DNA of 64,000 nucleotides, taken from positions 373,898-437,897 of the forward strand of contig JH157001.1 of the NCBI GenBank assembly GCA_000226015.1. Direction: 5' to 3'. The stretch comes from Mnemiopsis leidyi. Its lineage: Eukaryota; Ctenophora; Tentaculata; Lobata; Bolinopsidae. Position numbers and translations under genes: made by a program. A model generated the notes under the pieces. That model saw only the letters and a program-made list of their open reading frames with translations, was not told where the DNA came from and made no database searches. Positions 47,794 to 61,141 of this stretch are shown in pieces (position 1 is the first letter of the stretch; the number at the start of each line of letters is the position of its first letter).

Positions 47794-50700
47794 TCACGCG
47801 CTACTATCGTGAACTCCCGCTCTGTTAACATAGTCATGTGAGGTGGCTAAGACCAGGTCGTTCCAAGGTCCCCCACACCTAGAACCGTCACACATGACCT
47901 CGGTACAGGTGGTATTCTCGTTAAGTGACATGTGCCAGTCCTGCGATATGGAAGTGTTGCACTTTGAGCTGTGTAACTTTGGTTAGATAAAAGGCTTTAA
48001 TCGTGGCAGAAAATGTAATTCTTAGAAATCGATTATGGTTGCTCAAAAGCACCCTTTTGGCCAATTGATCCGTAAATTGAGAAAAAGCATCAAAACTAGT
48101 CATAAGATGACCAATCGTACCAATCTCTGATCGGAGTAGCTCCTCAGCATTCCCGCTCCCATTAGACCACACCCAGTTCCACCGAACCCTAACACTGGAA
48201 CTTTCTGATTCAGATCGGATTTTGCGTCCAATCTGTTGCATCCTGATGGTGAACAACGTATTTGTACAGTGGGCCAATCGTGAATCTATGATGTTAATGA
48301 ATAATGAGCCAGAGCTTGTAGGCATTAAGTATAATTGGTCAACCCAAGAAGATTTATGAATTTGGACTTACCTTGTCCCTTTGTCTTTGATGGATAAATC
48401 ATCAAAACTCCTGCCGATTTCCAAGCATTGCTGCTTGCCCTGACGTTTGTTTTTGGCCCCTTAAAAGGGACGGTCGTGCAATGCTTTACTTTGTTGAGGA
48501 GATCCACAATGGTCATCCTATCTTGTCCCAAGTAAAAACTCATCCAACCGTACCTTAGAAAGTATAGCTATATTATTCCCTCAACCACGCAAAATTGTAT
48601 TTTTCTTTCAATTGCGAGCTCTGTTATAGCAATTCTCTTTTTCTCTCAGTATCCTATACTCCTATATGATTTCCCGTAATATTCATGTACAGAATGCACT
48701 ACTATGGCACCAATGCCCTAATCACTTTTGATTGCCGAGCTCTTTTATAACAACCTATCTTCAATCATGAGCTCTCTCCCAGGAACTTCACTCCAAGCTT
48801 CACTTTTGAAATCAGCAACAGTACAGTTTTCAGCTGCTCCAAAATTCCGGGAGTTTGTCCAGTTCCCGTTTCTGCTCCCACCCCAGGAAACGGTACCGTC
48901 AGTGTTAACAAAGCTTCCTAGTAGAGTCCAGGCTACCGGCTCCAGGTTTACTTCCTCCTGAATCGTTTTAATTAAGAAATTGATCGACTTCGGAATTCTT
49001 GGGGAGGCGTTGGAATTTTTTCAATGACATGAAAGCGTTTCCCGAAATTGATTGGTCGCTTTTGATTACTCATTGTTCAATCGATGACACATTATGGGAA
49101 AAATTTCCGAATCCTAGCCAAGAATTCGGACGTCCATTAAATGATCAAATAAAAGAATGGAATTCATTGAAAGATAGTAAGCACAATAAGGCTAGTTCGA
49201 CGAAAAATCTTACCATTTTACAATAGGTTTTAAACGCTTCCCCATTTTGCTTGTAAATTTCGTAAATCCCTGACTTCAATTCTGCAGAAAGTGTAAGCCA
49301 GTCATCACAAGATTTTGGACGAAGTGCTCGCGACTGTCTCTTTAAAATCTCGCTCCCAGGGCTATTAATTTCTGGGTCTTCTTTAATTTCTACTGTGACA
49401 ACATCCTCCGAATTCCTTTCATCTTTATCCTCTGAATCTTTGTTATCTTCATCATCTTTAGATTTTTCTATATCTTCAACTGTCTCTTCTTCTTTAGAAG
49501 TTTCTTCATCTTTCACTGTCTCATCATCCTCAGAACCATCTTTGCTTTCAACTATTTCATCATTCTCTAAATCTTCATTGTCAATGCTTTCTTCATTCTC
49601 CGAGCCTGAATCTACGTTGTCTCCAACGCTTTCTGATAAAGTTTCTGCATTATCGATTTCTGTGGAATTTGTACTGCTTGGCGATGACTCTTCCGTTATT
49701 TTTGTAGAATCTTCATCAGGAATTATTGGGGCGTTAGTTATGTTGATGGATACGGTTTGAACCTGATTCAAATTTGATACGTTGTCGTCATTAGATATGA
49801 TTGGGGCGGGAGTGGCTTTGTTTATCAAATCTCCCTCGGCTGGGTTTGAAAATGATCTGGCTGCAGGAAGTGCACTTGTCTGATTAGAAAAGGAAGAACT
49901 TTGATTTCCTTCAATGTTCTCGAAGGATGTTTGCTCCGTCCCATTAGTGTTGCTTCTATCCTGCTCTATATCGGCTATCGGATATTCATTACCTGAAATA
50001 TAAAAACTTGATAAACAAAATGTCCTTACCTAGGTCCAAGAAGGTTAGTCCTACGCAGATAGGCATACGCCCTGTTTTCATTACGCTTACTAGGTTGCAG
50101 AACATCAAAATAACCTAAAAGTCATTCTTGTAAGCAGCACTAAATGCTTAAATGTTGGACGTTGAAAAACTTCGAATCAACCATTGAACTCACCAGAGTT
50201 CACCTCGCTGCATACAACCACACAATCCGCTTGTCTGAACAGAGTGGTGCAGTTGAAGTGGTCGAAGCAGACAGGGTCTTCCATCGACCATTTCGGGCAC
50301 GTCTTTGTCTTCATACACTCTCGCATCTGAAAGGTAATTGTTATTCCTTTTAGTCTAAAAGGCTCCTGTCAGCAGTCAAACAGTACTAGTGGTTGTAATT
50401 AGGATTAATATCACGATATCCTACCCAATTAATTTCATTATTTCGAATGGTTGGAATATTGATGAGACGCTTATCGAGGATAAAAATTGGTGCTACTTTT
50501 AGAAGATACCTGAGGTTTTGTTCCCACCCCACACCCTGAGATGTTGTTAGACAAACAATGGTAGATGTCGACCCAGTCTCCCAGCACCGCTGTATCAGTC
50601 TGCAAAAGGGAGTAAAGCATTATTTCAGACAAGCTTCTTTTTGTTTTGGTAAATGTACAAAAACTTAGGTTACCTCAAAAACATAGCTCACTACTCAGAG

Positions 50701-53700
50701 CAGTCTATATGATCAGATCCTATCATGTAAGATAATACCATGATCTAATAACTATCAGTTGTATCATTAAACTGTAAACTAATATCAACAGACCTTTTCA
50801 TCTTGACAAGGAATCTCACAACCCTGAAACTTGAACAAACTCGAACAAGTCAGAACATCACTACACCCAGGGTCCATGTCTTGGGGACAAGTTTTAGAGT
50901 TGATACAATCCCGGACCATGAGGCGTGTCCCGGCACCAGGACCGCACTGTCTGGGGTCGGATCTGTGACACTGTCCATGTTCCACCCACTCTCCCAGAGA
51001 CTGAAGAGTGTAGAGGTTAGTGGCAGTAAGATCTAGACAAAATTGATGATCTGTTTGGGCATAACAGTGGCTCATTCGAGGATTCAGAAACCACTGAGTC
51101 AGAAATCCTTATAAGTTAAGGAGGTAAAGAACGTCCTACACTTTTATATTCCATTAGTTTCACAGCAAAGAAGTACTCACACTTTGACACTGGACCGAGC
51201 AAGGAAGAACACGGTACAACTCGGGGCACTCCAGAAAGTTGGTACACTCAGCCAGCTCTCCCGGGCAGGAACTGTTAAAGAAACAGGAGTATACCTCCAC
51301 GTATTGTCCTGATCCACAGCTGGTGGGGGGGGGGGGGGGAGTTAGTTTTATTGGTTGGTTTGGTTCGGGTAATCTTAAAATGTTGAAATAAACAGGCTTT
51401 TCCTAGTGTAAGGATATGATATTAGTGAAGGATAAAATATTGGCCAGGAATCCAAGGTCTTTTTTAAGAAATCAAGGGGATCCTTGGTATTAAATTTCTA
51501 AAAGTATATAAGTAACTAAAAGAAGATGATGATGATAAGTAACTAAAAGAAGATGATGATGATAAGTAACTAAAAGAAGATGATGATGATAAGTAACTAA
51601 AAGAAGATGATGATGATACTAACCTCTCTCCCTCCTCCACCAGACACCCGCCCATGTTAACGAAATGTCCCAACTCCGGATGACACTCCACCTCACAAGC
51701 GCGAGTTGTAAACGCACCCTCGCAGGAGAACGAAGAGTTGTTGGAGCAGGAAAAGAAGTCCTGACAGTTTTCACCCTTCACACACCGGTGTGCCAGTATC
51801 TGAGTCCCCTCCCCGCAGTCCCCTCCCACCAAACAGTTACCCAACTCCTCCCAGACGTCCTCCTCCGGACAGATCACGTGACAAGACACGCTCCGGAACA
51901 GGACGGAACATTCCGTGATGTCTCCCTCGCACGTGAGGGAGGTGCTGGCCCACGTGGGACACGTGTGGGTCACGTGACACGATCTGACTTCTACTTGGAG
52001 ACCGTCTCCACAGGAACCGTTGTCAGGGACACACTCGTGTACCTGCTGCCAGCTTCCCAGTTCGTCTTCGCAGTTAACTGCACAGGGAACCGACCTGGGA
52101 GGGTTTCATTGGAGATTTTGTTGCAGGAAGAAGAGTCATCTGATCAAACATATTTAAATTTCTTGATAAAGGTTTAATTGGGTCAAGAGGAATCTATAAT
52201 TATAAACAAGAAAGACCAGACCCCCGTGTTTCAAAGTGTGCAAAGTGTATTTGCTAATTTAATAGCCACATTATCAAAGGGAATCTATCTTACCTGAAGA
52301 AGTCAGAGCAATGCCAGGGATCTGAACACTTCTCCAAGCTAGATTTCCTCTGACAAGACCGTGTTTTGACACAAGACCGGATCTGAAGTTGGGAACCGTG
52401 CGAGGGTCCACACCCGGCCTCTCCGAGCACCTCACACTCTCCCTCGTTCTCCCACTCTCCCAGCTCTCTTTCCTCCTGGTCAGGCATTGCAGTCAGAAAC
52501 TAACAAATTTGGGCAAATACTGTTCTGGCAAAATGCCAAAATGTACACATATAGAGGGTGTGTCAGCCTCACTTTGGGATCTGAGACACGATCCAGATAC
52601 GGTTACGCTTGAGGTCCTAACTTGATTATTATGGGAATGAACACACCCGATGCTCATGAGGTTTGCAGACTAAGGTCTCCGTGTGCTTACGGTGCTATTG
52701 TATATGGCCGGCACAACACAATAATTCTAAATATAGTTCTACAGATACTATCCTGTTATCCTAAAAAAGGTGACTTACCTCACAGGGCACACGACATGGG
52801 AATGCGGTGAAGGACAGTGAACAATCTAGAAAGTTAGATGAGACGCAGCCTTCTTGAACTCCTCGGTACTCTCTGGGACAAGATCCCGAGAGGAAACAGG
52901 AGTGAACCATCATGATCTCTCCGTCCCCGCAGCTTAGGGAAATGGTTGAAGGGTTAATGGACAAGGGTAATTTTTTGAGGGGCAACAAATCGTTTTGATC
53001 ACATCATAGTGTTGCTCGGTATGATAAGTGGATGCTCGCGAAAAATATTATTGAGTGAATTTCTGAAAAATTTAAAACCGCTGAAGAACATGCGATGTTA
53101 AAGCAGTTTACTTACGATTTTCCGTAGGGGAGATGACAAATTCCGTCTCCGTACTTGACTAAAGGACCCGGAGAAAGTTGCTCCACCTCCAACTCTCTCT
53201 TTTCGATAAAAGAACCTAAAATAGTGCATAGAATGAGAAGGAATAAGAAGTTGCATGTACAATATAATTGGACTAAGTGCTGCCGTCTTTATACAAATGT
53301 TCCCCAATACAGGGTCTGCAGATAAAGTTGACAAAGTTATAAATTGTCATATTATCAGATGGAATACAACACAAGCCACCCTGCATATAACCCTTACCGG
53401 AGCACGGGATGTCACACTTAGCCGATCTAATCAGACCGGCACAAGCTAGGGAAGATTGTGACGAACATTCGGAAACGAGCTGCATCATAGCCGGACATCC
53501 CCCACTCCTCAAACACTGTCTACCTTGGACCTGGGTCCCGGGTCCGCAGTTAGCAAGGTCGTTGTCAGGGTAACACTCTCCGATATTCACCCAAGCTCCA
53601 ACGTTACCTGAGGTAGGTTAGGTTTCAGAGGAGGTAGGTTAGCGAGGAGGTAAGAGGAGGTAGGTTGGATTTAGGAAGAGGAAGATAAAATGTTTGCAGA

Positions 53701-56700
53701 GTTAAGAGGGAAATACGCTGGTGTCCGGTGGGCAGAAAAAGGGTATTTGAGTCATCCTAAAGTGGACAGAAATACGAGAGAAGTACGAGTATGCCTTACC
53801 TTTCTCCGCGAATCTGTACTTAGCATGGACAACTCTGAAGTTCCTGAAGCCGACAGATCTGATTCTACTGGCTGAGTATCTGGACCTACAACCGTCTAAC
53901 CTGCTCCTGTGGGACAGTACACCACCCATCACCAGTAACAGCTCCTGAAAAAACAGGGAATTTGTTCAACTCAGTTGTCGACGTAAACTGTCTTATAGTC
54001 GTTGAAATAAGTTGATTGATGTTTTTATAGCAATTCAATTATATCATTAAAGATTACTTCCAACCACCTAATCAGCTCGATTACCAAACAGCAATGCTAC
54101 ACAAAAAGACAAAACCAGTTATTAAAAATAGCTACTCGCCTCATCCGACAAGAAGAGAGTCCAGGTAACCTCCCCCTCCTCATCTATAGAAACAGGTATC
54201 GACCTTGTAAACCTGATCAACTTGCCGCACCCCTCAATAAACACCCCCGAGAACCCCCAGGCGATATACCCGATCTTTCCCTCCTCCCCGATGAACTCCA
54301 CCGCTCCGTAGAACGAGTTGGAGGCTTTGTAGGAGATCTCCAGGAAGGTGCGGGTCAGGTTGGCTGGTTTAGCGCAGGTCCGGGTGTAGCAATCCTGGGT
54401 TATCAGGTTCCAGGCTGGGGGATTGCCAGCTGCAGGGCACGGTACCGTGCACTTGTCTGATTTTAGGAGACCCGGACAGGTTAGCAGGGTCGGTAGATCT
54501 TCACATCCTAGGTCTTCTTTGGTACATTCCCCTGGTTGATTTAGTAATTAACTAATTTGTTTAGTGAAGATTTGTCATGATTCAGTAAAGATTTTCCAAT
54601 GATATTTCCATAATTCTCAAACAATGTAGAATGATACCTATGTACTTATAGTTAACGAGTGAAAGTTTGTGGTTGAGTAGGAAAATTTCCCAACATATTC
54701 AATGTTTATCACTCACAAAAAGTACAAAAAGTACATTAATCTGATACCCCGAAATAACATCAAATTAAAGACCGACCTCGCTGGAAGCACATAAAATTTA
54801 AGACGAACCTCGCTGGAAGCAGGACCGTATTTTAAGCTGGACTCCTAGACCGCAGGAAGAACGCGAGTCTGTAACGACACATTCCCCGTACGGTATCCAC
54901 TCTTCAATTTTAGCAACTGTTATTAAAGACGGGGTTTGGTTAGTTTGTCCAACTCTATTCACATTTCATGACTTAAAGCATGTAAATTCACGGACTACCT
55001 CCGAATTGCAAAATTTAACAGTTTTTGGGAAACTGTTATTTATTCGAGCAAATCCTACGACTTGAATCCTACAACTTTACAAACTTCCTTATATAGTCAA
55101 TAGTCTAATTGCGTATAAAAAAGTTACACGTACTCACGTAGTATTTTCTGGTGTTTGAAGTTCACCATAACAAAAGTTAGTACTAAAATAGTCTTAAAAA
55201 TAGTCTACCTAACTCCTCCGCATCGTCACACTGGATGTTGCAAGGGACGATTTTAAAGAGTTTGGTACACTGGAAGAAGTTCGTGTCGTCACATTCGGAC
55301 AGTTGAAAACTCTCTACCGGACACGTCCTGGGGGGAGGGGTTGTCAAAGAAGATGCGCTCAAGATCGGTGCTAGATAGACATTTACCTCAGTGTTAAACG
55401 TGTTGAAACTCTTTACACTAAAAAAGTGATTAACTAAATTACTAATAATTACCACACCTTATCATATCAAACCTATAGGTTACATACAGCCAAACAAACC
55501 AACCTAGGTTACATACAGCCAGTCAAACCAACCTAGGTTGATCAAGATAGCACTGTCTCACTTTCATCTGTTCTCCGGCGCCACACTGTCTCGTCCCCAC
55601 CTGACAAGCCCCCTGGTTGATCCATTCCCCCAGCACCTCATCCCCAGGATCCTGACAGGATTCCACCTCCCTGGTGAGCTGAGGGAGGGCAGGACAGTTG
55701 GGGTGTTCTGGTTTACATGTCCTGGAACGGTACTTGTACTTCTGGTGGTTACAGTCGCTCCAGCTGCTCCAGTCAGTGTAGAGCTTGTGTGGGTCTGTCA
55801 AGCTTACTTCCTTTTCTTTTGTATCATCTCCTTCATCACTTTCTTTCTTTTCGTCCTTTTGCACATCTGCAATTTGACAGATACAATTTAAAAACTTTTA
55901 AACTGTTGCGACTTTAAAAAACAGCAACTGGGATGATTGAAATGGAACACTCAAATTATCTCTTTTTTCGACGAATCACTAAATCAGACAGTAATATAAT
56001 TTTTCTCTGGACGAACCAAAAGAAAAGATACCATAAACGCTAGGCTAATTACCTCCTCCTGGACACTCCTCAACTTGATTCATATGCTCGGACAGCCGAG
56101 GACAATCGTCGTTATCTATACACCCTCTAGTTCTAGTTTTAGTAGTTTGTCCCTCTCTACAGTCTGACCAGTCACTCCAGTTTGTGTAGAAGTCGTCCAG
56201 GGTAGGAATATCTGAATCATAATTTATAATTCAAAGCTATAATATAAAACTAAAGTGTCAATAAAGTTTGGTACTCATTTGGTACTCATACTTTTCTCGA
56301 AGATGAATTAGGGAAAAATGACCCAGACCATAACGAGCATACGTAATGTCATCACATTATTATGTTGATTTATCAAGCTCTCAAAAGCCGCGTTAAGTAC
56401 CCCACAAATCGACCCTGAAAAAGCCTACCACGAGCTAAAATAAAAACGTCACCTTCAGTTGTCCACACAGAACTTGCTACAGAAGTAGGAAGTACTTCAG
56501 GTTCAATAACAGCATACCCTGTAGTCGGCTCCACCCCCACTTCAGTAGTGAGATTGTTATCCTCCTCGCATTCAGCCACATCTTCCAACATGGCTTGTTC
56601 GCACTCATTTCCCGACAAGCACTCCCGGCTCCTGGGGGTACGGAGTTTGAGAGAACTAGAGACAAGCAACACTTCAACAAAGAAAGAGGGGGTTAAGGGT

Positions 56701-59700
56701 TCGTTAATATCCGCTGTAACGCAATCGGATTTATAGATTTGTGGGGTCGGAGAGTCATATGATGATGTATAACTATTTGAATTTTGAAATAAATGGAAGA
56801 TCAAGAAGGTTTCTTGTAAACTACTTTAATCACTACCTAAACTTGTAAATTTGGTTGTCACACGAAGACCAAGCAACCCATTCTCCATATTTATCCTCCA
56901 CATCCTCTATGCCTTCTTGTTCTTCCTCCCCTTCTTTGTATTCCTCTTGTTCTTCTTCTACAAGTTCCTCTTCGACAATGGAATCATTGTCTTGGTTATT
57001 CTCCCCCGAAGATGCTGAAGACAATTTAAATAAACACACTAACAGATTGAATATTCGTAATGAACCTCATTATCCTCATTTTAAGCAAGGAATTCTTTTG
57101 CAATCATGGAGTGACATGCTTTCTGATTATGCGAGCAATAGACTTCTCCAGCGTCTTCTATTTTAAGTAACTTAAACTTCTCAACATCAAAACAAAATAT
57201 TTTACCCTGTTCACAGACTTGCATGTCAATCTTCAGTTCGCTGGTGTTTGGACAGTTAGTTTCATCTACACAATCTCTTGTCCTGAATGAAATCTCTTAG
57301 TAATCAAATATTTGAATATAATGTGTGAAAGCGTTAGCGAGTCTTAAACTAGTGGTCTATAAAAAAGTTTAAATTACTATAGCAACCTAAATAGTCTTGC
57401 ACTGTTGGTCCAACAGGTAGTTTGAACTATTTTAGTAACCTTGATAGTTTACCTGAGTTTGAACATATGGTCGTTACATGGTTACTATAGTTACCTGAGT
57501 TTCAACATCTGGTCGATACATGGTTACTATAGTTACTAAGTTACCTGAGTTTGAACATCTGGTCGTTACAAGGTTACTATAGTTACCTGAGTTTGAATAT
57601 CTGGCCGTTACATGGTTACTATAGTTACCCGAGTTTGAACATCTGGTCGTTACAAGGTTGCTATAGTTACCTGATTTTGAATATCTGGCCGTTACATGGT
57701 TACTTAGTTGCCCGAGTTTGAACATCTGGTCGTTACATGGTTACTATAGTTACCTAAGTTTGAACATCTGGTCGTTACAAGGTTACTATAGTTACAGCTG
57801 AGTTTGAACATCTGGTCGTTACAAGGTTACTATAGTTACCTGAGTTTGAACATATGGTCGTTACGTGGACACGTGGTTACTACAGTTACCTAAGTTTGAA
57901 CATCTGGTCGTTACAATGTTACTAACGTTACCTAAGTTTGAACATCTGGTCGTTGCAAGGTTACTATAGTTACCTCAATTTGAACTTCTGGTCGTTACAA
58001 GATGTCCAGGAAGTCCACTCTGTGAAAAGAAAGTCCACTTCACTACACTCAGTAGTACACGTTTCTGATTCAGACAACCGTCCCGTGCAGAGGTACCCCT
58101 GGGTGTGTAACTGTAAACACTTTATTAAACGTTAGATCAAAAAAGTAAACCAATTCCTTACTATAAACTTATGTTAAACGGCTATGACAGGCTTGGGATG
58201 GGATAAGTATAACTATCAACCTTAGGCTAGCCCTACTGCTTATCTGACCAGTCAGTTACTAGAAGCCCTTTTGGCGAAGACTAAACACGTGACCTCACTG
58301 CAACTTTCTAACTTTGCACCATGCCACCATGCGCAAGCTCGCCAGAATAATCTCTTAACCTCTTTAATTCGCTTCATGAATTGTTACCTATAACAGTCTA
58401 TTTCTAGCGAACTATCTAACTCACGTTACAAGATCGAGTCCGGTACCGCCTGCCGGGTCCGCAATGCGGCTGACAGCGGCCCCACTCCGTCCAGGGGGTG
58501 AAGTTCTCATCCTCACACTGCTCTCCACATCTTCGTTCTTCTTGGATCTCTCCTGGGTATTGTTGTTATGGGGAAAATGTTGTTATCTACTCTCTTATAT
58601 AGCGGTGGGTTTCAGAAACTAGATTCATCAAAAAGTTTTGGGGAAAGACAAATCTTGAGTAGTTGGATGAAAATTCAAATACAAACACTAGATATTTAGG
58701 ATCAATAGTAACTTTGTAATAAATAGGCTGGTGGCGGAACAGAAACAAGTAAATTACGTTACTTTTAGATGTACAATATTACGGTACCTAATGAACAGTC
58801 CTGACACTCGGACCCCTCAGCACATATCGTTGAGATACAGGACCTATATCTCGTCTGTGTCCTGGTGTCGCACCTGCAGTCGTCCCATTCGTCCCATCTT
58901 GAGTACATCTCAACTCCTTTAGAGGGATCAGGATTAGTACGGGTTTTATATATTGAGGAATTAGGGAACATCTGATATCTGTATTGAAACCTTTATCTTA
59001 ACCAAAACTAAGCAATAAGGGCTCGAATAATTGTTTGTAGTGTCCAAACATAAAAATCCAAAGAATGAATAAATTTTATACGAACCTTTGGGACTACTGA
59101 AGATGGTTATATCAGTGGACACGCCCATTTTGTTTCCGTTACAACGTACATCGCTCAAGCAGGAGTCAACTTCAAACCTCATCTAATTGAATAAACATTT
59201 ATTTTAATTATTGGGCAACTATGCACTTGTTGTTTGCTTAGACAGAATTATTTAATTCGTTAAATTGTTGCAAAAAGGTAATTATGTGGAACGAGTCACA
59301 GAATTAGAATTAGAATTAGAATTAGAATTAGAACGTCTTATTGCAGCAATGGTAATGTCAGACAAACTATGAATAAATAACTCTGTGGTTAAAATAAAAA
59401 ATATAAAACTCCCCAAAACGTTAATACGAAATGAATAGATTTAGATGAGCTATGAATAAAAAACTGTGACAGAATTCTAAAAAGTTAACGCCCCAAAAGT
59501 TAATGCGAAATGATAAGAATCAAAATTTAAAAAGATAAATCACTCACAGTCATAAAATCTCCATTAAACAACATTATTATGTAATTATAATCAGTGAGGA
59601 GTACTGATGTCAGCACCAGTTCATAAAACCAAAGAAATCCGATCAAAAGTACGTGATCAATACTAACATGAACCAATATAAAAAGAGTAAAGCTAGTAAA

Positions 59701-61110
59701 AAGATGGGCGAAAAGATGGGCGATGAAGAAAAGAAAAATGATAGAGTTCGACAAGGTCAGGTGATCTGACTGGTTTTGATCACGTGCCCTTTATTAAAGG
59801 TGGTAGACGTACCTGCTGACAATTGTCGCAGAATATCGGTCTGATCGTCACACCAAGACCACAGTTTGTAGAACAAGCTGAGTATCGGCCTGCCGTCTGA
59901 TCTAATGATCTGAAGAAACGGTTTTATAAACCTTCCCGGCTTCCCACAGTCTTCATTTAATTGTTAAGTGAAAATACGAAGCTGTTAATAAATGTGGAGT
60001 GAAATCTTGTTGAAACGGTACGGTAAACGTAAAGCATGCGGAGGCATTCAGCCTTAATAAGATCTTGGAAAGTTTTTATGTAACGATCTGAAGATCTTTC
60101 TAACGATATTCAAAACTATTTTCGGTTTCGATGGTGCGAGAACTGTATAGGATTGAGAGTGAAGAAAAGACATACCGTGAAAAGTTCTGAGTTCCAATTT
60201 GTAAGTCGCAGTCGTCACATTGAGCCTGTTCCGTTAAAAGTGTCTCATCACAGCCGACACTCAGACACTCCCGTGTTCTGCTCCTAGATTTATCTAACAT
60301 CAAACACAAGGAAACATTTTAAAGTGTCCAAAATAAAATAACACATGGTAGACGGAGGAAATTGTAATAAGAACGAATTAAAGAGGATTTACTTAAGACA
60401 CGAGTGAGTTGAACACTGTTGCCATGGAGACCAGTCTGAGACAGCTGTCACGTGACGAGAGACAGTGCTGTAAACCACTTCGAGTCTCATCCCGCCTGCT
60501 CGGTAAAACATATGAGTTGAAATGTTGTTTTCATGATCGGACTTGTAATTGCCGTAAAAGTTATGCTTTATAGTTGATGAAATTAAGACTTCTGTTACAC
60601 GTTTTTACTACAATTCTTACAATTTCTGAGAATTTCTTTTATAATTCTTTATAACATCAACAAAGTACAAACCTTGATTTAATCCACATCGAGAATTCCC
60701 GGTACATTTTCTAATTTCGTTTTCAGTCGAGTTGTCACTTGTAAGTCTGCTTCGCACCATCAGTCCTTAATAAAATATTATAACTATGTTTGGAGAACCT
60801 AATAAATCTATAACGTATGTAAACCAGCTACTGATCCATCTTCCAATGTTCACTATCTAAGATAGTAAGATAGTACAAGACTTACCCATGTCACAAGAGT
60901 TCGAACAGCTTGACCAGTCCGACCACTGAGAGTGTACCGCCTTCCCAATACTCATCTCAGAGCGAGTTTCCAACTCTAGCGTCCTTTCTGTCACGGTGAC
61001 GCGTCCTTCTTTAGACTTTATCTCCATATCACCTGATCTAGCCTGGAATATTGTTGTTGAGCAGTAGCCTGCGAAACGGTATGTAGACAGATTTTTAGAC
61101 AGATTTGAAA

Positions 61111-61141
<31 letters not shown>

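Noticed and set aside
49395-49760. + strand Ser-rich ORF
   Set aside because: Antisense of the acidic linker exon 49992-49214.
51665-52177. + strand ORF of 170 codons
   Set aside because: Antisense shadow of TSP1-gene exon 52094-51624.
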